From Paludibacteraceae bacterium (GTDB lineage Bacteria > Bacteroidota > Bacteroidia > Bacteroidales > Paludibacteraceae), in contig JAFPLG010000022.1 in NCBI GenBank assembly GCA_017402895.1, positions 1 to 19,179 of the forward strand: a stretch of 19,179 nucleotides of DNA. The letters run 5' to 3'. Shown here in pieces: positions 6,495 to 13,728 of the stretch (position 1 is the stretch's first letter; each line of letters begins with the position of its first letter). The notes beneath the pieces were generated by a model, which did not search any database, had not been told where the DNA came from, and saw only the letters and a program-made list of their open reading frames with translations. Made by a program: the position numbers and the translations under genes.

Positions 6495-6525
6495 CAAAAG
6501 TACAAAAAAAATTGCGTATATCAAA
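6495..6525 (-). promoter_or_regulatory. Promoter of the DHH gene (minus strand)
   Basis: Read on the minus strand: TTTG (plus-strand CAAA 6522-6525), a 19-nt spacer, then TACTTTTG (plus-strand CAAAAGTA 6495-6502), matching TAnnTTTG. The transcript would start near 6488, about 27 nt before the ATG at 6461. It interleaves with the plus-strand promoter at 6511-6542. Confidence 0.75.
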
Positions 6526-6542
6526 ATTTTGTAGTATCTTTG
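6511..6542 (+). promoter_or_regulatory. Promoter of the PPIase gene (plus strand)
   Basis: ATTG (6511-6514, three of four matches to TTTG), a 20-nt spacer and TATCTTTG (6535-6542, TAnnTTTG). The expected transcript start is near 6548. It shares about 15 bp with the divergent promoter of the DHH gene and lies immediately before a 19-nt dyad. Confidence 0.7.
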
Positions 6543-6549
6543 CACGATA

Positions 6550-6568
6550 TTTTGTATTGAATACAAAA
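6550..6568. promoter_or_regulatory. Perfect 19-nt dyad at the start of the PPIase transcript
   Basis: TTTTGTATT-G-AATACAAAA is a perfect inverted repeat with 9-bp arms and a 1-nt centre. It begins about 8 nt after the plus-strand -7 box, so it covers the first transcribed bases. It could be an operator, or in RNA a 5' hairpin with a short loop. AT-rich sequence raises the chance of fortuitous dyads, but 9 paired bases without mismatch is notable. Confidence 0.45.
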
Positions 6569-6592
6569 AAATAATAATTTTTTACTGAAGAT

Positions 6593-8338
6593 ATGAAACG
6601 TGTATTTACACTACTCGCCATCGTGCTGGGCATGGGAGCTGCAGCCATGGCGCAAGAGGACAAAGTGCTGATGACCATCAACGGCGAGCCGATCATGGCA
6701 TCGGAGTTTTTGTACATCTATCAAAAGAACAACCAGGAGACCACCCTCGAGCAGAAGACGATGGACGAGTACCTGGATCTATTCATCAACTTCAAGCTGA
6801 AAGTGGCAGAAGCCAAAGCTCAGGGTATCGACACGACAGCTTCGTTTCTCAAGGAACTGAGTGGTTACCGCGCTCAGGCTACGCCGAAGTATCTGCAAGA
6901 CGAGTCGGCGCTGGACAGCCTGGTAACGATGAGTTACGACCATATGACGCGTGATCGTCGTGCGGCGCATATCGCCATCCAGTGTCCTCCCACCGCTTCG
7001 GATAGCGCAGAGAAAGCAGCACGTCAGCAGCTGGAGAAAGCCCGCAAGCAGCTCTTAAAAGTCAAAGGCCAGAAGCGAGCACAGCTGTTCGAAAAACTGG
7101 CTCGTCAGATATCCACTGACCCCAGCGTACAGGACAACGGCGGTGAACTGGGATGGATTGCACCTTTCCGCTATGTGTATAGCTTTGAGGAAGCCGTCTA
7201 TGGCACTAAGGTGGGTGAGGTGACGCCGATCTTCCGCACGGCCTACGGATTCCATATTGCGTTGGTAGAAGAGGAAAAAACGCACGAAGAAGTGCATGCA
7301 GCGCATATCATGAAGATGGTACCCCGCGGCAACGACAGCATCAAGGACGTAGCTGAGATAGTGATCGACTCGATCTACCAAGAGCTACAAGCTGGTGGCA
7401 ACTTCGAGGAACTGGCTCAGCGCCTATCGGACGACAAAGGTTCGGCTATGCGTGGCGGTGACCTCGGTTGGTTTGGCCAAGGCATGATGGTTCGCGATTT
7501 CGAAGACGTAGCCTTCAGCATGAAGGAGGGAGAGATAAGTAAGCCCTTCGCCAGCATCTACGGATGGCATATCATCAAGCTGTACGGACGTCGTCCTATC
7601 CAGCCGCTAGACAGCATCCGCCCGCAGGTGATGCGCAGCGTTCAGCGCGACGAACGCATGAAAGAGACCGACAAGGCCTTTATCCGCAAGACCCGCAGCG
7701 AATACAACCTGCCTAAGGACATGAGCGACGAAGACGTAAAAGCCTATGCCGACAGCCATCTGGAGGAGAAATACCCAGAGTTCCGCAATCTGGTTCGCGA
7801 GTACCACGACGGCATCCTGCTGTTTGAGGTGTCGCTACGCGAGGTGTGGGACAAGGCCAGCAAGGACTCTGTCGGACTGGAGCGTTACTTCCAGGCTCAC
7901 CGTGCCGACTACCCATGGACAGAACCTAAGTACAAAGGATACGTCGTTTACTGCAAGGACAAGAACACAATGCGCGCTATGAAGTCGATTATCCGCAGCA
8001 ATCCGGACTCGATTGACAGCTATATCAGCCAGCGTATCAATATCGACGACCAGACCTACGTGAAATATAACCACGGCCTTTGGAACAAAGGTCAGAACAA
8101 GGTAGTGGACCGTCTGGGATTCAAGGACAAGAAAGCTCCGCAGGCCGAGACCGAGGAATGGCCGTACGTCTTCTGCGTAGGCCAGAAACTGAAAGCCCCT
8201 GCTACCTATCTGGACGAGCGAGGCAAGGTGACGACCGACTACCAGGACTACCTGGAGAAACTCTGGATCGAGCAACTCCGCAAGAAATACGAGATCAAAA
8301 TTGACCAAGCCGTCTTCGACGAGCTGAAAAGCCTCTAA
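6593..8338 (+). CDS. SurA/PpiC-like periplasmic peptidyl-prolyl isomerase with two rotamase domains
   Basis: This exported 581-residue protein has the signal peptide MKRVFTLLAIVLGMGAAAMA, with cleavage probably after Ala20. An N-terminal helical, SurA-like region (about 22-120) contains YLDLFINFKLKVAEAKAQG. Two parvulin domains follow: about 122-226 (RRAAHIAI ... GGELGWIAPF ... AYGFHIALVEE) and about 235-333 (VHAAHIMKMV ... RGGDLGWFGQG ... YGWHIIKLYG). The remaining 250 residues have no parvulin motif and probably contribute to the chaperone region. The likely role is folding of outer-membrane proteins in the periplasm. The gene has its own promoter at 6511-6542 and heads the envelope cluster. 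Its stop codon is the first base triplet of the heptad array leading to gldG. Confidence 0.9.
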   Translation: MKRVFTLLAIVLGMGAAAMAQEDKVLMTINGEPIMASEFLYIYQKNNQETTLEQKTMDEYLDLFINFKLKVAEAKAQGIDTTASFLKELSGYRAQATPKYLQDESALDSLVTMSYDHMTRDRRAAHIAIQCPPTASDSAEKAARQQLEKARKQLLKVKGQKRAQLFEKLARQISTDPSVQDNGGELGWIAPFRYVYSFEEAVYGTKVGEVTPIFRTAYGFHIALVEEEKTHEEVHAAHIMKMVPRGNDSIKDVAEIVIDSIYQELQAGGNFEELAQRLSDDKGSAMRGGDLGWFGQGMMVRDFEDVAFSMKEGEISKPFASIYGWHIIKLYGRRPIQPLDSIRPQVMRSVQRDERMKETDKAFIRKTRSEYNLPKDMSDEDVKAYADSHLEEKYPEFRNLVREYHDGILLFEVSLREVWDKASKDSVGLERYFQAHRADYPWTEPKYKGYVVYCKDKNTMRAMKSIIRSNPDSIDSYISQRINIDDQTYVKYNHGLWNKGQNKVVDRLGFKDKKAPQAETEEWPYVFCVGQKLKAPATYLDERGKVTTDYQDYLEKLWIEQLRKKYEIKIDQAVFDELKSL

Positions 8339-8363
8339 TGGCGAATGGCTAATGGTTAATGGC
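8336..8363 (+). repeat. Heptad array TAATGGC joining the PPIase gene to gldG
   Basis: There are four perfect-register units: TAATGGC, GAATGGC, TAATGGT, TAATGGC, then TAA. The stop codon of the upstream gene is the TAA of unit 1 (8336-8338). The start codon of gldG is the ATG of unit 4 (8359-8361). Every unit contains ATG and three contain TAATG, the classical stop-start overlap. With a 7-nt period these fall in successive frames. Confidence 0.92.
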
Positions 8364-9999
8364 TAAAGTAGAACGATACATATGGTTGGGGGTGGTGGCG
8401 CTACTGGTGGCAGCTGCCATCGTGGCCCGACTGACCGTGGTGCGTGTGGACATGACGGATGACCGTCACTATACCCTGGGACGTCAGACCAAGCAACTAC
8501 TCCAGTCGCTCGACGAACCGATAGAGGTGACACTCTATCTGGACGGCGATCTGAATGCCGGTTTCCGCAAACTGAAAGCCGCCACAGAGGAAACGCTGGA
8601 CGAGTTCCGCATCTATGCTTCTGTTCGTCGTCACACTTTTGATGCGGACAAGGAGAAGATGCCCAACGGTCTCCAACCCACTATCGTGCACGAACGCCAG
8701 CACAACGGCAAAACCGCGCAAACACCGGTTTATCCATACGCCAAAGTGTCGTACAAAGGGCGTTACACTATCGTCGCGCTGCTCAACAACAACCGACAGC
8801 TCTCGGGCGAGGAGAACCTGAACGTAAGCATCGAGAATCTAGAATACACCCTCGCGGAAGCCATCAGCGAACTGACGCGTAAAGAGACACCCAAAGTGGC
8901 CTTTATTGAAGGCCATCAGGAACTGCCGGAGCAACACGTAGCCGATATCGAAGAACTGCTACGCCACCATTTCCAGGTGGACCGTGGGCAAATCGGTTTG
9001 GAGCCGGAAGCCCTGCAGCCCTACCGTGTGTTGATTATTGCCGACCCGCAGACGCGCTTCTCCGAAGAAGACAAGTACTGTCTGGACCAATATCTGATGC
9101 AAGGCGGACGGATACTATGGGTGCTCAACGGTGTGCAGTTCTCGGACGAAGTACTGAGCAAGAGCGGTTTTACGCCCGTGCTGCCGTTGGATCTGAATCT
9201 GCAGGACATGCTCTTCCGATATGGCATACGTATCCAGCCGGCACTGCTGCAGGACGTACAATGTCTGCCCATACCGGTTAATGTCAGCCAAGATCCCAAG
9301 GAGAGCAACCTGCAACCCATGCCGTGGTATTATGCACCGCTGCTGCTAACCTCGCAAGAGTCGCCCGTAACGAAAAACGTGACACAGGTGAGTTGTTCGT
9401 TTGCCTCACCGATAGAACCCGTGGGTGGCGAAGACGGTATAAAGAAAGATGTGTTGCTTGCTACGTCCACCGCCAGTCGCGTTATCCCGACGCCGGCCGA
9501 AGTGGACCTGAGCGACCTGAATCCCGACATGAGCACGTTCCGCTACCAGTACATACCGGTGGCTGTGGCGCTCCAAGGCGAGTTCCCGTCTATCTTTGCG
9601 CATCGTATGCGGCCTGACAGCATCCGCACCTCGATGCCACAACGCGAGCAGAGCATAGAGACACGCCAGATTGTCGTGGCCTCGGGTAGCATCATACGCA
9701 ATGACATTGAGAAAGGACAAGCCCTGCCGGCCGGCTACGACCGATACTCAGGTATGCAGTTCGGCAACCGCGACTTTATCACCAATGCCGTGCTCTACCT
9801 GGCCGACAGCGAAGGACTGATTGGTCTGCGCCAGAAGAAGATCGACCTGCACCTATTGAACCAAAAGCGCTCATATGCTCAGCGCACCCAGATACAACTC
9901 GTCAGCACCCTGCTGCCTATCGCCGTACTGGCACTGGTAGGTCTGGTCGTGCTGATGTTTAGAAAACGCAAATATACTAAAAAGACACATATTGCATGA
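8359..9999 (+). CDS. gldG: GldG-family membrane-anchored ABC transporter auxiliary protein
   Basis: A 546-residue protein with an N-terminal membrane helix (about 7-25) and a C-terminal one (about 517-536) followed by the basic tail MFRKRKYTKK. The large middle part is extracytoplasmic. The sequence VDMTDDRHYTLGRQTKQLL, followed by EVTLYLDGDLNAGFRKL, is characteristic of GldG, the ABC_transp_aux partner of the GldA/GldF gliding-motility ABC transporter. Homologues also occur in non-gliding Bacteroidota, so motility does not follow. GldF, which normally sits directly upstream, is absent here. The ATG lies within the TAATGGC array. The gene ends with a 4-nt ATGA overlap with the LysM gene, implying coupled translation. 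Confidence 0.82.
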   Translation: MAKVERYIWLGVVALLVAAAIVARLTVVRVDMTDDRHYTLGRQTKQLLQSLDEPIEVTLYLDGDLNAGFRKLKAATEETLDEFRIYASVRRHTFDADKEKMPNGLQPTIVHERQHNGKTAQTPVYPYAKVSYKGRYTIVALLNNNRQLSGEENLNVSIENLEYTLAEAISELTRKETPKVAFIEGHQELPEQHVADIEELLRHHFQVDRGQIGLEPEALQPYRVLIIADPQTRFSEEDKYCLDQYLMQGGRILWVLNGVQFSDEVLSKSGFTPVLPLDLNLQDMLFRYGIRIQPALLQDVQCLPIPVNVSQDPKESNLQPMPWYYAPLLLTSQESPVTKNVTQVSCSFASPIEPVGGEDGIKKDVLLATSTASRVIPTPAEVDLSDLNPDMSTFRYQYIPVAVALQGEFPSIFAHRMRPDSIRTSMPQREQSIETRQIVVASGSIIRNDIEKGQALPAGYDRYSGMQFGNRDFITNAVLYLADSEGLIGLRQKKIDLHLLNQKRSYAQRTQIQLVSTLLPIAVLALVGLVVLMFRKRKYTKKTHIA

Positions 10000-11267
10000 A
10001 GTTTCGATTGATCACAATGCTACTGCTGTGCAGCATGGCTGCCACGATGCTGGGTCAGAAATTGAACTACCCGACCGAACGTATTAACGGCTACCTGGTG
10101 TATAAATACACAACGGGGAAAAGCATCGGATTGTACCGTATCAGCAAGATATTCGACGTCAACATCGATGATATCAAAGCTTGGAATCCGCAACTCAAAG
10201 ATCGTGACCCGCAAATGGACGAGGTGCTCTACATCCCCGTTGCCGGCGCACCGAGAGAGATGGCAGGCGAGAACCTGGATTCGGTCATTGCCCGACTGCC
10301 GCGCTACCGGCTGGACGTCGTCATGCCCTTCCATGTAGGCAATACGCCTCCGAACGCCCAAGAGGAACGACTCATTGAGTTCTACCGCGGCGTGATCATG
10401 GCGCTGTACGAGACGCCCCAGAAGGATTCTATCTTCATCGACCTGTACGTGCACAACAGTCGCACCGATACGGCGGCTGTGGCTCAGATGCTGCGCGACA
10501 GTTCACTCATGGGCACCAACGGCATCATCGGTCCGTTCTATACCGAACAGATCGAGTTGCTCAGTCCGTGGATCCGGGAGAACCGGGTGCCGACCATCCT
10601 GCCTGTGACGAACGACCCACGTTACCTAACCGACAACCCCTACCTGATGCAGTACAACTCCACACCAGAGCAAGAGCGCAAGGCGATGGTAGAATACCTG
10701 CTGTCGTCCGACCAGAAAGTACACTGCGTATTCATCGAGGACTCTATCATGGACGAAAACTCCAAGGCCATGCGCGAGGCGATATCCGAGAACATGATCT
10801 CCTATTCGTCGATCCACCGCAGTGCCGTACAGAACGACTCGCTAACCTACGCCCTGCGCACAGGAGCGGAGAATATCGTGTTCCTGCCCTGCGGACGATT
10901 CCAACTGGTCAAGAACCTTATCCCCAAGATCGAAGCACTGCATCCGCAGCATAAGATGGCCGTGTACGGTGCGTTCTCGTGGCTGAACCAGCAGATCAAT
11001 GTGCCGTTCATCTACACCTCGACATTCGTAACGGAACAAGAAGCCGACATGACAGCCTACGACGAGGCGTGGGATAAGTACTTTAAGATGCGCCATGCCG
11101 TGATCTATCCCCGTTACGACCTACTGGGCTACGATGTGACACGCAAACTAATCGGCATCCTGACCGACAAGCGTTACCACGGAGCACAGTCGGACATCGA
11201 CTTCGAGCCCTACGTGGACGGAGGTGCTATGATCAACTCGCATATTGAGGTGCTACGCACAGAATAA
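9996..11267 (+). CDS. LysM domain plus type 1 periplasmic-binding-fold protein
   Basis: This exported 423-residue protein has the signal peptide MKFRLITMLLLCSMAATMLG. A LysM-like peptidoglycan-binding domain is at about 30-80 (YKYTTGKSIGLYRISKIFDV, IKAWNPQLKDRDPQ, VLYIPV). From about residue 100 there is a type 1 periplasmic-binding-protein fold as in amino-acid ABC transporter receptors and LppC/LpoA-like proteins: VVMPFHVG, FYRGVIMAL, GIIGPFYTEQIELLSPW, VPTILPVTNDPRYL. No transporter genes are adjacent, so it is more likely a cell-wall-associated sensor or scaffold than a solute receptor. The LpoA-like comparison is my inference. It overlaps gldG by 4 nt. Its stop lies in the first unit of the next heptad array. 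Confidence 0.82.
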   Translation: MKFRLITMLLLCSMAATMLGQKLNYPTERINGYLVYKYTTGKSIGLYRISKIFDVNIDDIKAWNPQLKDRDPQMDEVLYIPVAGAPREMAGENLDSVIARLPRYRLDVVMPFHVGNTPPNAQEERLIEFYRGVIMALYETPQKDSIFIDLYVHNSRTDTAAVAQMLRDSSLMGTNGIIGPFYTEQIELLSPWIRENRVPTILPVTNDPRYLTDNPYLMQYNSTPEQERKAMVEYLLSSDQKVHCVFIEDSIMDENSKAMREAISENMISYSSIHRSAVQNDSLTYALRTGAENIVFLPCGRFQLVKNLIPKIEALHPQHKMAVYGAFSWLNQQINVPFIYTSTFVTEQEADMTAYDEAWDKYFKMRHAVIYPRYDLLGYDVTRKLIGILTDKRYHGAQSDIDFEPYVDGGAMINSHIEVLRTE

Positions 11268-11299
11268 AGGCTAAAGGCGAATGGTTATTGGCGAATGGT
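11265..11299 (+). repeat. Heptad array joining the LysM gene to the PorT-family gene
   Basis: The units are TAAAGGC, TAAAGGC, GAATGGT, TATTGGC and GAATGGT, then TAAAGTT. The upstream stop (TAA 11265-11267) is in unit 1, and the downstream start ATG (11295-11297) is in unit 5. Stop and start are thus both made of repeat sequence, as at 8336-8363. Confidence 0.88.
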
Positions 11300-12008
11300 T
11301 AAAGTTAGCAAGTACATATTAATCCTGGTTCTATGCTCCTTGAGCGAAGCGGTCATGGTTTCCGTTTGGGCACAGCCCATGCTGCGTGCGCCGGAGATGT
11401 ACATCGGCGTGCAGGGAGGTGTAGAAGCCTCCACCGTGCTGTTCCGCCCCACCGTATCGAACATGAATGACCCGTTCACCAACGGTGTCATACTGGGTGC
11501 GGATGCCGGATTCGTATTCCGCTACGCAGCACATAAGGTGTGCGGTGTACAGGTGGAACTCAACTACATGCATCGTGGTTGGCGCGAGCACACCGAGACA
11601 GCCACCTACCAGCGCCACCTCCACTATCTGGAGATTCCCTTCTTGATGCACCTCTATTTCAAGCAAGAGGGCAAAGTGCGTGGCTTTGTCAACCTGGGGC
11701 CCCAGATAGGTGTATGCGTAGGCGATAGCTATAGCGGCATCCAGCCTGGAGCCGCCACCAGTAAGCAGTATCAGTCTATCGACAACCGTTTCGACTGGGG
11801 ACTGGCTGGCGGACTGGGTATGTATGTGCGCACCGAAAAAGCGGGCCTTTACCAACTGGAACTGCGAGCCAACTATAGTCTGGGCGGACCGTACAACACA
11901 CGCGCCACGGCTTATTTCTCCCAGGCGGCACCACTGGACGTGAGTTTGAATATAGGATGGTTGTGGCCACTGAACAAGAAAATAAAGGCGAAAGGCGAAA
12001 GGTTATAG
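11295..12008 (+). CDS. PorT-family outer membrane beta-barrel protein
   Basis: A 237-residue protein with an N-terminal signal sequence ending near VSVWAQ (about residue 32). A series of amphipathic beta strands of the PorT/outer-membrane-barrel type follows: MYIGVQGGVEASTVLF, LGADAGFVFRY, CGVQVELNYMHRGW, YLEIPFLMHLYF, VRGFVNLGPQIGV, WGLAGGLGMYV and YQLELRANYSLG. The YLEIPFL ... FVNLGPQIG pattern is typical of this family. The last strand, SLNIGWLWPL, is followed by the basic tail NKKIKAKGERL. Residues 230-237 of that tail are encoded by a heptad array, so the natural barrel end was probably at the aromatic strand. The substrate or partner is unknown; it sits with envelope genes. Confidence 0.78.
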   Translation: MVKVSKYILILVLCSLSEAVMVSVWAQPMLRAPEMYIGVQGGVEASTVLFRPTVSNMNDPFTNGVILGADAGFVFRYAAHKVCGVQVELNYMHRGWREHTETATYQRHLHYLEIPFLMHLYFKQEGKVRGFVNLGPQIGVCVGDSYSGIQPGAATSKQYQSIDNRFDWGLAGGLGMYVRTEKAGLYQLELRANYSLGGPYNTRATAYFSQAAPLDVSLNIGWLWPLNKKIKAKGERL

Positions 12009-12017
12009 GCGAAAGCA
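11983..12017 (+). repeat. Heptad array overlapping the end of the PorT-family gene
   Basis: The units are TAAAGGC, GAAAGGC, GAAAGGT, TATAGGC and GAAAGCA. The array begins inside the coding sequence, and the stop codon TAG (12006-12008) is in unit 4. Then comes an A-rich stretch before the kduI ATG at 12038. It is the same sequence family as 8336 and 11265. Confidence 0.88.
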
Positions 12018-12037
12018 AATAAAATAAAAAACTAGAT

Positions 12038-12880
12038 ATGAAAACAAATTACGAAGTACGTTATGCATCCAACCCTACGGATGCGAAGCAGTACGACACC
12101 ACGCGTCTGCGCAAGGATTTCCTGATCGAGCGTGTATTCGCCGCAGACGAAGTGAACATGGTTTACTCTATGTACGACCGCATGATTGTTGGCGGAGCGA
12201 TGCCGGTAAAAGAATCCCTCTTGCTGGAGGCTATCGATCCCCTGCGTGCACCCTACTTCCTGACTCGCCGCGAGATGGGCATCTTCAACGTAGGAGGCAA
12301 AGGACGCGTCATAGCCGGCGAGGAGGTATTCGAACTGGATTATAAGGAAGCACTGTACCTGGGTCGTGGCGACCGCGAGGTGCGTTTCGAGAGTCTGGAT
12401 CCGAAGCACCCTGCCCTCTTCTACTTCAACTCCACCACGGCACACTGCACCTATCCGAACAAGAAAATAACCAAACAGAACGCCGTCGTAGCCCATATGG
12501 GTAGCCTCGAGATGTCGAACGAGCGTGATATCAACAAGATGCTGGTCAATCAGGTGCTGCCTACCTGCCAACTGCAGATGGGAATGACCGAACTGGCTCC
12601 CGGTAGCGTTTGGAACACCATGCCGGCACACGTCCACAGCCGTCGTATGGAGGCATATTTCTATTTTGAGGTGCCGGAAGACCAGGCCGTTTGCCATTTC
12701 ATGGGTGAAGTCGCTGAGACCCGCCACATCTGGATGCGCGGCAACCAGGCTGTGCTCTCGCCGGAATGGTCCATCCACTCTGCCGCAGCAACCCACAACT
12801 ACACCTTCATCTGGGGTATGGGTGGTGAGAACCTCGACTACGGAGACCAAGACTTCAGTCTGATAACAGACTTGAAATAA
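12038..12880 (+). CDS. kduI: KduI, 5-dehydro-4-deoxy-D-glucuronate isomerase
   Basis: KduI (280 aa, the normal length) converts 4-deoxy-L-threo-5-hexosulose uronate to 3-deoxy-D-glycero-2,5-hexodiulosonate in breakdown of pectin and other uronic-acid polymers. It is a cytoplasmic cupin-fold zinc enzyme. The metal ligands are visible as His198 and His200 in AHVHSRRMEAYFYF, Glu205 in the same motif, and His247 in PEWSIHSAAATHNY. Other conserved stretches are GGAMPV (52-57), LGRGDREV (108-115), AHCTYPNKKI (135-144) and WGMGGENLDYGDQD (259-272). Its product is the substrate of KduD, encoded next. The preceding gap is A-rich and shows no promoter I can support. Confidence 0.97.
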   Translation: MKTNYEVRYASNPTDAKQYDTTRLRKDFLIERVFAADEVNMVYSMYDRMIVGGAMPVKESLLLEAIDPLRAPYFLTRREMGIFNVGGKGRVIAGEEVFELDYKEALYLGRGDREVRFESLDPKHPALFYFNSTTAHCTYPNKKITKQNAVVAHMGSLEMSNERDINKMLVNQVLPTCQLQMGMTELAPGSVWNTMPAHVHSRRMEAYFYFEVPEDQAVCHFMGEVAETRHIWMRGNQAVLSPEWSIHSAAATHNYTFIWGMGGENLDYGDQDFSLITDLK

Positions 12881-12901
12881 TTGAAAATTGATAATTGAAA
12901 A
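12881..12901 (+). repeat. Heptad array TTGAAAA between kduI and kduD
   Basis: Directly after the kduI stop come TTGAAAA, TTGATAA and TTGAAAA, then TTTATGA containing the kduD ATG (12905). TGA in each unit closes all three frames. It resembles the TTTGAAAA octads at 400-431. Confidence 0.75.
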
Positions 12902-12904
12902 TTT

Positions 12905-13708
12905 ATGAATAATCTCTTTTCATTGAAAGGCAAAAATGCCTGGGTGACGGGTGGATGCTACGGCATCGGCTTTGCTATTGCCAAAGCGTTTGCGCAGGCC
13001 GGAGCTGACCATATCATCTTCAATGCCCGCAGCCAGGAAGCAATAGACAAAGCCATGGAATCGTATCGCGCCGAGGGCATCCAAAATGCACACGGCTATG
13101 TGTGTGACGTAACCGACGAAGTGGCTGTCAAGGCACTCGTCGAGCAGATCCACCGCGAGGTAGGCCCGATACATATCCTAGTCAACAACGCCGGTATCAT
13201 CAAGCGTATCCCGATGCACGAGATGAAGCGCGAGGAATTCCAGCAGGTGATCGACATCGACCTGGTGGCTCCGTATATCGTCAGTGCAGCTGTGTTGCCC
13301 GAGATGATGGAGCGCCGCGAGGGCAAGATCATCAATATCTGCTCTATGATGTCGGAACTGGGGCGCGAGACAGTCAGTGCATACGCTGCCGCCAAGGGAG
13401 GACTAAAGATGCTGACGCGCAACATATGCTCAGAATATGGCGAATACAACATCCAGTGCAATGGCCTTGGACCGGGTTATATTGCTACGCCGCAGACTGC
13501 CCCACTACGCGAACCGCAAGCCGATGGCAGTCGTCATCCGTTTGACGCGTTTATATGCGCCAAGACCCCCGCAGGCCGTTGGCTCAATCCCGACGAACTG
13601 GGAGGCACAGCCGTGTTCCTGGCCAGCCACGCCTTGGATGCTGTGAACGGCCAGATCATATACGTGGATGGCGGTATACTGGCTTATATCGGCCGGCAAC
13701 CGAAGTAA
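12905..13708 (+). CDS. kduD: KduD, 2-dehydro-3-deoxy-D-gluconate 5-dehydrogenase (SDR family)
   Basis: A 267-residue short-chain dehydrogenase. The NAD-binding motif TGGCYGIGFAIA is at 15-26, NNAG at 94-97, the catalytic Ser147 in NICSMMS, and Tyr160/Lys164 in SAYAAAKGG. A long loop (REPQADGSRHPFDAFICAKT, 202-221) precedes PAGRW and is typical of KduD and gluconate 5-dehydrogenase relatives. KduD reduces 3-deoxy-D-glycero-2,5-hexodiulosonate to 2-keto-3-deoxygluconate, which enters the Entner-Doudoroff route through KdgK and KdgA; neither of those is in the window. Position directly after kduI makes the assignment firm over other SDR enzymes. Confidence 0.95.
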   Translation: MNNLFSLKGKNAWVTGGCYGIGFAIAKAFAQAGADHIIFNARSQEAIDKAMESYRAEGIQNAHGYVCDVTDEVAVKALVEQIHREVGPIHILVNNAGIIKRIPMHEMKREEFQQVIDIDLVAPYIVSAAVLPEMMERREGKIINICSMMSELGRETVSAYAAAKGGLKMLTRNICSEYGEYNIQCNGLGPGYIATPQTAPLREPQADGSRHPFDAFICAKTPAGRWLNPDELGGTAVFLASHALDAVNGQIIYVDGGILAYIGRQPK

Positions 13709-13728
13709 AACCTCGTCATTACGAAAAA

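Noticed and set aside
12032..12850. Open frame of about 270 codons antisense to kduI
   Set aside because: kduI is certain from its zinc-ligand motifs. The antisense translation has a His/Val-rich composition typical of a shadow frame, and no promoter or domain supports it.
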